Part shown: in pieces, positions 21,190 to 31,429 of the stretch
Numbering within the stretch: the first letter of the stretch is position 1
How the letters are laid out: each line of letters starts with the position of its first letter
DNA from: Styela clava
Lineage: Eukaryota; Chordata; Ascidiacea; Stolidobranchia; Styelidae
Reading direction: 5' to 3'
Length of the DNA stretch: 64,000 nucleotides
Assembly: GCF_964204865.1 (NCBI RefSeq)
Contig: NC_135255.1
Coordinates: 8,585,135-8,649,134 of the forward strand
The notes under the pieces: generated by a model
What the model saw: only the letters and a program-made list of their open reading frames with translations
The model's database searches: none
What the model was told of the DNA's origin: nothing
Position numbers and translations under genes: made by a program

Positions 21190-22183
21190 TTTTAAGACTG
21201 TTCAGATTCAGATTCAGATAATTTATTTTCGTCGTGCAAGAAACATTATGAACAACACAAGCATAGTAAATCAAGGCAAAAGAAAACAACAGACACATAA
21301 TGTTTCGACTGCAATTAACGAGGAGCCGCGAAAGACTATCAAGTCATCGTGTCAGCGACACCATTAAAGCTGAATGACGTCAAAAAAACGTCAAATGATT
21401 AAGGTTGAGTTATATATGATCAGGGCAAAAATTTGGAAAACGTAAATCGAATCGAGAGAGTAAGCCAAATGAGAAAAGTTTAAATAAAAAGTATGAATGG
21501 AATCAAGAGAGTCGGGGAAGAAATGATTAATCTAGAATTAAGTTAGCTCAGGGGAAATTTAGAAAACGTAAATCGAATCGAGAGAGCAAGTCAAAAGAGA
21601 ATGGTTTAAAAAGAAATGTGAAGGGAATCGAGAGAGAAATGTTTAAATGGGAACAAATATCCATCGTGTCGAGTAAAAGTCAGAAAAAACGCGTTTACGA
21701 TAAATCAGTATGTCAGTCTCGCAGCGTCATGCTCGGGTGATCGCAATCACAATATGAAATTGTTGACTGGCAGGACGCTGCAGAAACTTAGCAACTGAAG
21801 GGGAATTCCCAGCAACCATAACAGGGGAAGCCGGGTTGGATTAAGTATCAGTACTGATACGGCAATATATAAATAAATAAATATATAAGTACAATTCAGA
21901 CAGGAAAAACTGTTTTGATGGGAAAAGTTCATTCCACATGTACTTTGGGCAATGATGCGAACTCAGTGATAATGGTCGTGCTCTGTGAGGACAATAAAGA
22001 AAAATGGTGACAATGCCAATGGCATTAAGAGGTGAAAAAAGTCACGATCGTTTAGGTAAAATAGAGATCCTGGACCGAATGACCAGTTATAGAAAAATCG
22101 AGCCACACAAAAGGTGGGGGACATGGGTTGTATACGGTACACTACTATACTTATAAGGGATCTATACCACTTATTGAAGCAGA

Positions 22184-25120
22184 CTAGAAGGATACATAGG
22201 AATCCAGGTAAAATTTTTTCAAAGCTTGTTTGAATGAATTGTAATTCATAATTCGAATGTTATCGGATACAGCATTCCATAATTTAACGCCTGTATATTT
22301 TATCGAATTTTGAGTACGTTTGGTTGAAAAATGAGTTACATAATAGGAACTACTGGCAGAGGATCGTGTTCTATAAGAATGCACGCTGCTTTGTTTCAAG
22401 AAATAATCAGTGAATGTAACAGGGAGTTTTTTGTTGTGATGTTGGTGCATCAATTTCAATATCTCTAATTTATAAATATCCACCATTTTAATAATACGAA
22501 GTTTATAATAGATTGGATCAAGTTGGGCATAAGGTCCACTGCCAGAGACAGCACGAATGGCCCTATTCTGCATTATTTCAATTTTGCGTAAAAGAGTTTT
22601 ATCAGCGGAGCCCCATGCAGAAATACCGTATTGAATATGGGCTTGGAATAACGAGTGGTAAACCATACGTAAAGTTGAAATTGGTATAAAATGCCTGAGT
22701 TTGTACAGTATTCCCACCGACTTAGATAACTTAGCAGCCAAGTTAGTTATATGAATATCCCATTTCATTTGACTGTCTAAATATATGCCCAGATATTTAT
22801 AAGAATTGACTTTTTCTAATGTAATGTTGTCAATACAGATTAATAAATTATGATTGGCTTTATGTTTATTTGGTGAAATAAGCATAGACTTAGATTTATC
22901 GATATTTAATGTCAATTTGTTAGCCTTCATCCAATTAACCACTTTTACAATTTCAGAGTTCACTCGTGACTGTATAGCTGGTAGAGATTTGTCACTATCT
23001 AGAAGTATAGTGTCGTCAGCGAATAGTTTTGCGAAGAAAGAAGAACAGTGGGTGAGGTCATTTATATAGACGAGGAATAATAATGGACCCAACGTCGAAC
23101 CCTGTGGGACCCCGTGAGTCACTGGTAAGACTGGGGAGCAGTGGGTTCCTACTTGAACGAATTGAGTTCTGCCACTCAAGTAACTGTAGAGAAGTTTATT
23201 TGGTATACCTCTGATACCATAATGCCATAACTTTTGGGTTAGAATATTGTGATTAACGGTATCAAATGCCTTTTTGAGATCTAAAAATATAGCACTAACA
23301 AATTCTTTTTTTTCTAATTTGTCATAAATGTAAGAGATGGTGTCTAAAATTGCATGAGACGTAGAGTGATTACTCTGGAAACCAAATTGATGTTTATTTA
23401 TCACGTCATATTTTGTAAAGAAATTACTGAGCCTATTATGAATTAAACGTTCAAATATTTTATTAATTGACGAAAGAATTGAAATTGGCCTGTAATTTGA
23501 CACAAGTTTTTTATTGCCAGATTTAAAGAGAGGAATTACACGAGCAACTTTGAGGGATGAGGGGAAAATTCCAAGCGAGAGCGAGCAGTTGAACAATTTA
23601 ACTAGAAGCGGCGCAAGCGGGTCAGCAACGAATTTCAGGAAGCGGGGAGGAATGTTATCCGGCCCAACTGCCTTTCTCTCCTTCAAGTTTAGAATTTCCA
23701 CTATCATTTCGGATTCTGTGACCAAAGTCATAAAAGCTGATTTACTAACACGGTTACGAAGAAATGGCTTAAATTCACACATGTCATTAGAAAACTTGGC
23801 TGCCAAGCTAGATCCAGCAGTTGAGAAGTACTTATTAAATTCGGTTGCGATTAAGCAACCGTCTTTAACTGTACTGCCATTTTCAGGACATACTTCAGCT
23901 ATCGAATGCTTGGAATTATTTTTTGTGGTTGTGATTTGATTAATGATTTGCCACGTAGACCTGGGGTTACCCTTGGTCTGGGAAATAAGATTTTGGTAGT
24001 GAATTTGCTTCGCTTTGTCTAATACGGAAGTAAGTGTGTTGCGATACTTTTTGAAGTATGAGCGTTGCAAGGGGGTTCCACGTAAAAAATGGGTTTTAAA
24101 CAACTTATTTCTGTGTTTCATACAAGTGATTAACCCTTTGGTTAGCCATGGCTTTAGCCTCAGCCTTTTTTGACGACGCGATAGAGGTCGAAGTGGGGCA
24201 TGCCGGTCGATGGTACTAACGAATGACTGTATGAATTCGTCAAATGTGTTGTCAAAGTTCTCAGCAGTTATATTAATTGAGGAAAATCGATTATTCATAA
24301 TGTTATGTACCTCAGATCGAAAGGCATCAATTGAGAACAGTGACATATCTCTTGACAATACACACTCATTCGTTTTTGTGGGTCTAATGCCTCTTAAACA
24401 ACAAAGTATGGGGAAATGGTCAGTTATATCGGAATGCACGACAAAGGAGTCAATTTCTAGATGTGTCAAATTGGTGTATATGTGGTCAATAAGAGTGGCT
24501 GAGGTGTGGGTGACTCTTGTGGCTTCGGATATTAATGAAATAGCATTGTGTGACACAAGCATATTAATGTAATTTGCAACTTGGGTGCTGTTAGTTGCTG
24601 AAAATAAATTAATATTAAAATCACCAACAATGAGGAATTTTTTATTAGCCAATTTAGACAGGGATTGTTCGAGTAAGTTCGTAAAGTCGTAGATGTCATT
24701 GCGTGGGTGTTTGTAAATAATACCGATTACCAGGTTATCTATAAAATTTTCTAAAGAAATTTCAAACCATAAATTTTCACAATTAGAGTACCGAATGCTA
24801 TTTTCTATGGTTACAGTATAGGTAACATCATTTCTAATATACGCACCTACGCCTCCTGCTTTAGTAAGAGATGGTGCATGGATGAAAGTATACCCATCTA
24901 TGTTAATATTTGAAGAATAATTATCAACTAGTTTGGTTTCACTTAAAGCTATTATGTGTGGCGGTAATGAGAAACAGGATAATAAGAAAGTTAGTTGGTC
25001 AAGGTTTTTATGGAGAGAGCGAATATTAGTATGAAAAATAATAAGATCAGAAGACATACGAATAGAATTCAATTTCGAAACTTCAATATTGTTGCAGACA
25101 ATGTTAAAATTGTTGGACAT
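22184..25120 (-). CDS. LINE ORF2: endonuclease-reverse transcriptase, intact
   Basis: 978 codons without interruption. Residues 25-245 form an exonuclease/endonuclease/phosphatase domain: Glu61 in SETK, Asp167 and Asn169 in GDFN, and SDITDHFP at 230-237. Residues 510-765 form the reverse transcriptase: SNYRPIS, FLDLKKAFDTV (Asp at about 614), GVPQGSTLGPLLF and the catalytic FADD at 700-703. The C-terminal part (YLGIYLD, MQNRAIRAV, YRTRSS, KLWNAV) matches the thumb and C-terminal region of CR1/Jockey-type elements. No RNase H domain. The enzyme nicks target DNA and copies the element RNA at the nick. All catalytic motifs are present, so activity is plausible but untested. Confidence 0.95.
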   Translation of the reverse strand: MSNNFNIVCNNIEVSKLNSIRMSSDLIIFHTNIRSLHKNLDQLTFLLSCFSLPPHIIALSETKLVDNYSSNINIDGYTFIHAPSLTKAGGVGAYIRNDVTYTVTIENSIRYSNCENLWFEISLENFIDNLVIGIIYKHPRNDIYDFTNLLEQSLSKLANKKFLIVGDFNINLFSATNSTQVANYINMLVSHNAISLISEATRVTHTSATLIDHIYTNLTHLEIDSFVVHSDITDHFPILCCLRGIRPTKTNECVLSRDMSLFSIDAFRSEVHNIMNNRFSSINITAENFDNTFDEFIQSFVSTIDRHAPLRPLSRRQKRLRLKPWLTKGLITCMKHRNKLFKTHFLRGTPLQRSYFKKYRNTLTSVLDKAKQIHYQNLISQTKGNPRSTWQIINQITTTKNNSKHSIAEVCPENGSTVKDGCLIATEFNKYFSTAGSSLAAKFSNDMCEFKPFLRNRVSKSAFMTLVTESEMIVEILNLKERKAVGPDNIPPRFLKFVADPLAPLLVKLFNCSLSLGIFPSSLKVARVIPLFKSGNKKLVSNYRPISILSSINKIFERLIHNRLSNFFTKYDVINKHQFGFQSNHSTSHAILDTISYIYDKLEKKEFVSAIFLDLKKAFDTVNHNILTQKLWHYGIRGIPNKLLYSYLSGRTQFVQVGTHCSPVLPVTHGVPQGSTLGPLLFLVYINDLTHCSSFFAKLFADDTILLDSDKSLPAIQSRVNSEIVKVVNWMKANKLTLNIDKSKSMLISPNKHKANHNLLICIDNITLEKVNSYKYLGIYLDSQMKWDIHITNLAAKLSKSVGILYKLRHFIPISTLRMVYHSLFQAHIQYGISAWGSADKTLLRKIEIMQNRAIRAVSGSGPYAQLDPIYYKLRIIKMVDIYKLEILKLMHQHHNKKLPVTFTDYFLKQSSVHSYRTRSSASSSYYVTHFSTKRTQNSIKYTGVKLWNAVSDNIRIMNYNSFKQALKKFYLDSYVSF

Positions 25121-25201
25121 ATACGTTAAGAGAATAACATCATGAATTTATAGAGAATCAGTATAAGAAGATGCGAGTAATAAAATATTATTGCAACTGA
25201 C

Positions 25202-26113
25202 CTATTTGATGAATGCTAGGTCATTCTCATTTCTGATTTGTCTTGTTTTCGTGTCATCGTTTTTCTTGACAAAAATTCTCCCATTGTTAGTCCAAAGGTA
25301 TTTGTATCCACATTGTCTTTTTAGTTCCCTTGATTGAAAATAAAGCGATCTAGCTGTTTTCGTTAAGTTCTCCGCAATGAAAATTTTGGAGAAGTTGAAG
25401 AATTTATTAGGGTCTTTTGCTGTTCTCAGTTTTTTTCTATTTGTAATTATGTTGGTACGGACTCTCCTAGAGGTGAAGCGAGCAATTATGGCAGAAGGTT
25501 TATCTGAGTTATCATGTGCTAGTCTATGTGAGTTGTAGATATCTGCGGTGGTAATGTTCACTCCAATGATCTTTGACAGTTTACATACAAGCAGGTCGGT
25601 GTTTTCGTTATTATTATAAGCTATACCGTGGAACTCGAGACATTCCAATCGTGATCTTCTCTCTTGGTCTTCAACACGGTCTTCCAGGTGGTCGCAATCA
25701 TCCTCAAGGTCTTCCACAAGTTCTTCTAGATCTTTAATCTTTTTCTGCTGTTTTTTCACCATATCTTGTGTGGATTTAAGAGATTTATTAATCGAGTCGA
25801 ATTTATCTGATAAGAATTTTTGGCTGTCCCTGAGGTCACTCTGAGCTTTAGCAATCACACTGAGTTCGCTTCTCATATCTTTCAATGAGGAGTCTAGTGA
25901 ACTCAGAATGTGTTGAAAACTAGACTCGGCAACTCTTGAAAGATCCGATGGACTGGATGGTGTTGTTTTGGTGGTCAAACATTCATCAATCATTGATGGC
26001 AATTGTATCAGTACTTGGCGAAGAATAGTGCTTGTTATAACCGCCATTAGTGCGCTATCTTCCTCCTGTGATGTACTTGGCGAATCAGGAATTGGACGCT
26101 TGGAAGAATCCAT
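25202..26113 (-). CDS. LINE ORF1: coiled-coil RNA-binding protein, intact
   Basis: 303 codons. Residues about 70-155 are rich in Asp, Glu, Lys and Leu with heptad spacing, a likely trimerising coiled coil ending in DQERRSRLECLEFHGI. Residues 157-240 look like the RRM-type domain of L1-like ORF1 proteins (LEFHGI, SHRLA, IIARF, NRKKLR). A basic C-terminal domain follows. Such proteins coat the element RNA and aid reverse transcription. The plus-strand copy at 33140 has the same layout with diverged sequence. Confidence 0.88.
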   Translation of the reverse strand: MDSSKRPIPDSPSTSQEEDSALMAVITSTILRQVLIQLPSMIDECLTTKTTPSSPSDLSRVAESSFQHILSSLDSSLKDMRSELSVIAKAQSDLRDSQKFLSDKFDSINKSLKSTQDMVKKQQKKIKDLEELVEDLEDDCDHLEDRVEDQERRSRLECLEFHGIAYNNNENTDLLVCKLSKIIGVNITTADIYNSHRLAHDNSDKPSAIIARFTSRRVRTNIITNRKKLRTAKDPNKFFNFSKIFIAENLTKTARSLYFQSRELKRQCGYKYLWTNNGRIFVKKNDDTKTRQIRNENDLAFIK

Positions 26114-26221
26114 ACTCTACAAGTCTACAGTATATTATCCTTAATCAAATAGCGAATAAATTCTAAAGTGTTGGCGCCGGTTGGCGCTGATAAACTGGTT
26201 TAGATAAACTTATTCAACTAC

Positions 26222-26485
26222 GTGCCGCTTACGGGTACTGATAACAGATTTTTTGGCATTCTTCCCCCTGCCTTTAATGACTATTTTACACATCTAAAAA
26301 ATGTGCATAAGTATGGTACCAGATCCAAGAAAATAAGATCCTATTACACGCCAGAAGTCTCCACTGATGTCGGGAAGAAATCCTTAAAATATTACGGTGT
26401 TCAAGTCTGGGGTGATGTTCCATTAAAAATAAAAAATGTCTCCATATCATTGTTTTCTGAAAAAAATAAAAAAAACTTCTGCTAG
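26222..26485 (+). pseudogene. C-terminal fragment of another LINE ORF2
   Basis: An open stretch with PPAFNDYF, HKYGTRS, YYTPEV, GKKSLKYYG and VQVWGDVP in order. This parallels the C-terminal end of the two full LINE ORF2s (YRTRSS..KYTGVKLWN) but is clearly a different lineage. No reverse transcriptase domain upstream, so it is a 5'-truncated insertion. Confidence 0.75.
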
Positions 26486-26821
26486 CAAAGTATTCAGAAC
26501 AAGAGAGCTATGCTCAAATATATGGACACGTAGAGTCACATAATTTTTGATGACGTCATAGCGAGAGAAAAAAAGTAATAGCCTTCTGGAGAAAATTTTT
26601 ATCTTCAACCACTGAAAATTTCAAAGCAATTGGTCCAGTATTCGAAGAGAAAAGCGACTTTTTTAAAACGTGTCAAAGAACAAGAACAACAACATAATAT
26701 TGAAACGATCGTTATGTCCACTACGTGTCCAATAAATTCCTGTTACCGTATTTATAAATAATAAGTAAAACATGCATTTTTCATCTGTGGTGCATTATAT
26801 TTTCAAATTCTGGTTGTATAT

Positions 26822-26915
26822 TGTAGCAAGTACATAAGGATAGTTACTGTGTATTTTAATATTTTCACCACTTATTGTTAGTAGTGCATGTTATTTGCCT
26901 GAAACAAGGTCGTTG
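26822..26915 (+). repeat. Truncated 5' LTR fragment (94 bp)
   Basis: Identical over 94 bases to 28716-28809. Begins TGTAGCAAGTACATAAGG, i.e. with the TG expected at an LTR start. It stops abruptly at CGTTG where internal sequence begins, so the rest of the 5' LTR and most of the element have been deleted. Confidence 0.8.
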
Positions 26916-28015
26916 GCGTTGCCTATTCATGGCATGACGTCACCAGTACCTGGTTTTCAAAAGTTGTTTCGATTGTACAACAATCGTCCGATCACGACTC
27001 TGAATTATTCGCCGAACTCTACGACAGAATACACGAATTGGAATGTCGTGTCGAATCAATGATCTCCCATTTATTGAAACCGCTAGCACAGTTGTACCCC
27101 TCTCAAATACTATCTGCAATTTTAAGACGTGAAGTTCATGCAATTGCTCATGGAGATGTTCTTGTCGAACTTCATTGTGTTTCCGCTAATTTTACAGTTT
27201 TACCAACACTTTTCTTCAACAACTCGTATGCAACACGTCCGATTGTTGCATATACCTTGCCTAATAGATCTACAGAACTTGGACAAATCCACGCCAGTAA
27301 CGTTGTTTTCAATCAAATATTACTGACTGAATCACCACGATTTGGACAAACGAAAATTTTCAAAATCAATGGCAGCTACTACAAGTATTTCAATTATTCA
27401 CTAGTATCCAGAAACGAAAATGTCAAAGAAGTATACCCCTCACTGTATACAACCTTTGACGACCCATCTACACAAGATTACAGCTCATTTCTCGAAGAAA
27501 TTTTAGCAAATGAAGAGGAAATTTCCGCTACAAGCATGGACGACCTTTTAGTTACAATTTCGGAACTCAACAAACTGAATGACGATTACAAAGGAGGACG
27601 AACCTCTGCAGAAACTATTGATATCACTACACTGGAAGACGGTATTCAAAAAGCCGTCAATGGCAACATATTTGCCTGGCTCTTGCGAGTTGAGAGCTCA
27701 GCATGGAATTACGTCATAGGATTTTGCCTTATTTACGCATTATTTGTTATACCCATTCTCTCTTTCCTGTACATAGGATATTTCATTTTTCAAAGTTTGC
27801 CAAACTGCCGAGTTACAATTCGCAATGCATTAACAAATGGATTGTTCCAGCCGATACAACGACTTCTCAATATTCAACGACAACCCGTAGTACAATTCGA
27901 CGAACAAGAAGAAATACACCAGATATCCGATGTCGAAATTGACGCGGAAGATATAGAAAGTGCTAGCAACTTCTCAGATGCGAGCACCCAAGCTCAAATG
28001 GAATCAAAAGTTTGA
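26903..28015 (+). CDS. Envelope-like glycoprotein C-terminal region of a deleted LTR element
   Basis: The frame is open from 26903, inside the LTR fragment, to the stop ending at 28015, about 370 codons. The first ATG that keeps most of the frame lies at about 27059. No gag, protease or polymerase remains. Features: an ectodomain-like part with N-glycosylation sites, a Ser/Asp/Glu-rich segment near codons 200-240 of the open frame, one strong membrane helix about 100 residues before the end, and an acidic cytoplasmic tail. The layout fits the envelope of an endogenous retrovirus or BEL/gypsy-type element; the family is inferred from structure and position before a purine tract and LTR. No signal peptide or cleavage site is visible, consistent with N-terminal truncation. 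An intact host-adopted role cannot be excluded. Confidence 0.6.
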   Translation, partial: NKVVGVAYSWHDVTSTWFSKVVSIVQQSSDHDSELFAELYDRIHELECRVESMISHLLKPLAQLYPSQILSAILRREVHAIAHGDVLVELHCVSANFTVLPTLFFNNSYATRPIVAYTLPNRSTELGQIHASNVVFNQILLTESPRFGQTKIFKINGSYYKYFNYSLVSRNENVKEVYPSLYTTFDDPSTQDYSSFLEEILANEEEISATSMDDLLVTISELNKLNDDYKGGRTSAETIDITTLEDGIQKAVNGNIFAWLLRVESSAWNYVIGFCLIYALFVIPILSFLYIGYFIFQSLPNCRVTIRNALTNGLFQPIQRLLNIQRQPVVQFDEQEEIHQISDVEIDAEDIESASNFSDASTQAQMESKV

Positions 28016-28715
28016 CCGTAACAAACCTTTCGAATTATCCACACCCTATTAAGTAAACTCGATTGCGACGCACGTTGCGAATGGAATATAGTGTGTAACT
28101 CGCAATGTATCGCTTCGCTATTACTTATTTTCATTTTATCAATTTAATCGTCTTGTATTTTATTATCTTTTCTGTTATTATTATCCATCATAAACATAAA
28201 AACACCTTACTATAAAAAAATATAAATATTACAAAACCATCAAAATAAAAAAATTTTGCGTATTCTCATTTTTTTTGTGTGTATTTACTTGTTACTAATC
28301 AATTGTTGTTTTTAGATATCATGAGCTCTTTTACTTCATACAGAATTTGATTCAGGTTCAATCTCAAGGATTCAATGGTTCAATATTCTTCAAATCAACT
28401 ATTACGCTCATTATTTTACAAAGCAGAAAGAAGTCGATTGTCCAAACGCAATGGCTTAGTTCTGGGTGTTATCGAAGATTTCGTGAAAATCTGTAGATTT
28501 CACCGCAAAAGATCCTTCAACCGGAGGTATCTCAATCAAATTGGTTTTCCTGTGTCGTTGCATTAGTTGGTCATCAGCGACTTTGATGCAGAATTAAATA
28601 CACCAATACATGGGCAAATTTTACGACATATTATTCAATCAGAAATCGTTATTAGCTAGTCTTACAAAATTTAAAAATTAGCAAACTAATTTTTTTTCAT
28701 TGTCGGGGGGAATTG
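28016..28715 (+). other. Internal remainder of the LTR element and polypurine tract
   Basis: No confident gene; a short frame at 28375-28566 has no recognised motif. The segment ends TGTCGGGGGGAATTG directly before the LTR, with the GGGGGGAA run suited to be the plus-strand primer (polypurine tract). Confidence 0.6.
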
Positions 28716-29204
28716 TGTAGCAAGTACATAAGGATAGTTACTGTGTATTTTAATATTTTCACCACTTATTGTTAGTAGTGCATGTTATTTGCCTGAAACA
28801 AGGTCGTTGTCCCAATTCATTTCCTTTATGATATATTTTTCTCGCTTAGTGTAGCTTGTCTTTGCCGTTCTTTGTTAGTTAGAAATTTGGTTTCATCACA
28901 TATACTTGCTTTAAGGTTTCAAGTGTAATTCGTTATTTGGATCAATTCAACTGTGCAACTTTACAATATAATATATAGGCATTCAATACATTGTGTGCTT
29001 TTTGACCTCTGAAGGAGTCAAGATCGGAGTTACACTCTGTTAACGTGTGTTCAATAACACGGGAGTGTGGACACGCAGATAGGGTCGAACCTTTGTTGCC
29101 CTATAATATCAGTGTAGCTCAATCTATCAGAACTAGCTTATATTATTAATAATTGACTCACATCAAATGTTAGTGTAATACAGCACTAATTCTACCACCC
29201 CCCC
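28716..29204 (+). repeat. 3' LTR (3' border uncertain)
   Basis: Starts TGTAGCAAG directly after the polypurine tract; its first 94 bases are identical to the fragment at 26822. The end is uncertain: one candidate is ..TTCTACCA just before a run of over 20 C at about 29199-29216, another is a CA at about 29424. I could not confirm a target duplication because the left flank is AT-repetitive. Confidence 0.65.
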
Positions 29205-29219
29205 CCCCCCCCCCCCATG

Positions 29220-30440
29220 ATTTATCAGATTATACTCTTATTGCAATACTGTTTATTCAATCATTTCAGTAATAAAGTGTGTACAACAGCCTATATATCT
29301 TTACCAATCCGATGTTGCGATAACCAATCTTCCATATTTATAATTTAGGTTTAGTATGTTGACCTTACTACACTGTTAAATGCCTGTTCCCTATAAATGA
29401 CTGTTCTTGTTTATTATCTACTCATATATATATATATTTTATGACCTACTATTGTACTATGGTATTTATCATCTATACTCGCATAGAGTATCAACTATAG
29501 ATATTAATAATTTTTTTGCATTTTTATATTTTCTTTTTGCATGTAACATAAATAGTGACCATTCTAATTCAGCATAGGCTATATTAATGTTCCTTGATAA
29601 ATCTGATCAGTAATTCTCTTGTATATGCCACATTTATTTATGTACAATTCATTTGCCAATATTACTCCTTCTATTCATGTTTTATGACAATAAAAGCACT
29701 AGCTTGTCAAATCTCACCTATGCATTGTAATTGTTAGCCATCGGATGAATTATGAATAATATTGTGCATGAGTTCAATAGCCTATTGGCCTATCCATTCT
29801 ATCTTGTATTATATTTCGCATTCAGTCAAAACAAAATGTGTAATTCATTTATTATCTAGCTTGAAACTATTATGCTAAATTTATTATCTAGCATGACTAA
29901 ACAATGCTGCATCTTTTTGAATGAAAATATTCTTAAGGACTGAATGTCCTACTTATTGTGGATAATTTTCAAACTGACATACATTTAGTCTGACATGGCA
30001 TTTAAAGGATAAGTTTCTCAACTCAATAATTTTTCTATTTCGTTATTGCTCATCATTTTAGTATTTTTTTCTTCTTATGTTAATGTTGCCATAGGTGCAA
30101 TTAGAAATTTTCCTTGTGTTCTGTTTACATATAGTATATTTTATTACTGGCTCAAACGTGTTAGTAATTCTTGCATTTAATCTTTTGTCATGCACGTGAT
30201 ACATTTTTACCACATTTTTCGAGCACACCATCCACTAATATAGGGTATATATATATATATATATCAAAAATGCGATGCATTGCAAAAAATGTCAGTCAGA
30301 TGTAGGTAAAGTGGTGACGAAAATGAATACTTTGCACTTTATATAAAAATAAAAATAAAACGCTTAGTAGCACAGCATTTTGGTCTTCCTCCATCTCAAG
30401 TATTGTAGCTTTCACAGAAGTTTTTTCTCCACTTGACCTA
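29220..30440. other. AT-rich region, no gene found; (TA)n microsatellite near 30247
   Basis: Low-complexity AT-rich DNA, with a TATATATA run at about 30247-30265 and another at 29425-29438. No coding exon, RNA gene or element border that I can support. Confidence 0.6.
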
Positions 30441-30444
30441 TAAT

Positions 30445-30975
30445 CAGGGCTGCCACAACATCCTTATTTTTAGAATTTCTCCTTATTTTGAAGGTCTTCG
30501 TTTTAGGAAATGTTTTTGACCTTATTTCTGAGAAACATCTTTATTTTGACGTGTGTCCTTATTTTTAACCTCATAAATGAATATACCAGTGAATTAAACT
30601 TTGAATTTGGTTTAGATCTGGAACTTCATAAGAGATAAAATGAGTAAACGTAAAAAATTTGCTGTGATCATTATGAGAAAGAATTCAACGGCGTCGAACG
30701 AAACGAAGGGCCAGTGATTTGCGCACTGCAGCTTTTGGGAATGTGACAACAATCTGAAATGCATAGGTAGAGCAGCAATTTCTGTTAATAATGCAACCCA
30801 GAAACACAAGGCTCTGCTCCAGAAATTGATCAAACCAATCTATAAATAACTTTTTTAAGAGTCAATGATTATACAAAGGCTATCTCAACACATGCAAGCA
30901 GCTGGAATTTATTTCCATCATCACATCATTGAACATCCGACACTTGATATAAAAGAAAAATATTTTTAAATCATT
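30445..30975 (+). pseudogene. Decayed hAT-like element fragment
   Basis: Starts CAGGGCTGCCAC, a hAT-like terminus, with repeated CCTTATTTT words. From 30641 a broken frame contains MSKRKKF and then IGRAAISVNNATQKHK, resembling the zinc-finger region of hAT transposases (..IGR.A...H..T..HK). Several stops. No matching right terminus found before 33 kb. Weak call. Confidence 0.35.
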
Positions 30976-31185
30976 CATGAGCGAATACCTACAATGTAAC
31001 TGAATGTCAAGATGTAACAACACTACTTGAAAAAGTATTCAAAAAATTTGAGCAAATGTATACGCAAAGTACTGCAGCCAAAATAATAACAACAAGATGG
31101 ACAATAGGACTCATGGAATACAAAACCCATTGAAGAAACACAGCAGCTAGAACGAAGATCAAGATGTATGTGATTACAGTCAAGT

Positions 31186-31407
31186 TTCCGTACTCCTGAA
31201 GTATGCGTACCAAGAAAGGAGGACACCGGAACGTAGTATGTGTACCACGTTAGGGTTAGGCCAAAATGTCCGTATTTTAGTTCTATTACGAGTTCAGGGA
31301 CGAACCAAGTGAGTTTCGTAGTATTGTACCCAAAAGTATGGCCTAACCTGGTACACATACTAAGTTCCGTTGTCCGTCATCTTGGTACACGTATTTCTGG
31401 AGTACCC
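31186..31407. mobile_element. MITE, family A (long form)
   Basis: Left TACTCCTGAAGTATGCGTAC, right complement ending GTATTTCTGGAGTACCC. Inner blocks AGTATGTGTACCACGTTAGG and its complement; core TTAGTTCTATTACGAGTTCA. Same organisation as 13089-13305 and 44778-44977. Confidence 0.8.
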
Positions 31408-31429
31408 AAGTTTTTTTCTCAATAATCCA

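Larger units (their letters stand above)
21203..26165 (-). mobile_element. Full-length two-ORF non-LTR retrotransposon, both ORFs open
   Basis: Contains ORF1 (25202-26113) and ORF2 (22184-25120) on the minus strand, an 81-bp inter-ORF gap, and a roughly 980-bp 3' UTR. The 3' terminus reads CTTGCACGACGAAAATAAAT followed by TATCTGAATCTGAATCTG, the same end as the plus-strand copy at 38061. The order and domains fit the CR1/Jockey-type group with an apurinic-type endonuclease. The exact 5' end and target duplication are not resolved. Its 3' end sits 13 bases from the head of a SINE. Confidence 0.9.

Noticed and set aside
27038-27040. Start of the envelope-like frame at TTG 27038
   Set aside because: TTG is not a credible start in an animal; the frame is open upstream to 26903, so the N-terminus is truncated rather than beginning there.
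29199-29216. Homopolymer runs (C at 29199, G at 31741, C at 44469 and 63973)
   Set aside because: Simple-sequence tracts, often variable or error-prone in assemblies; no function supported.
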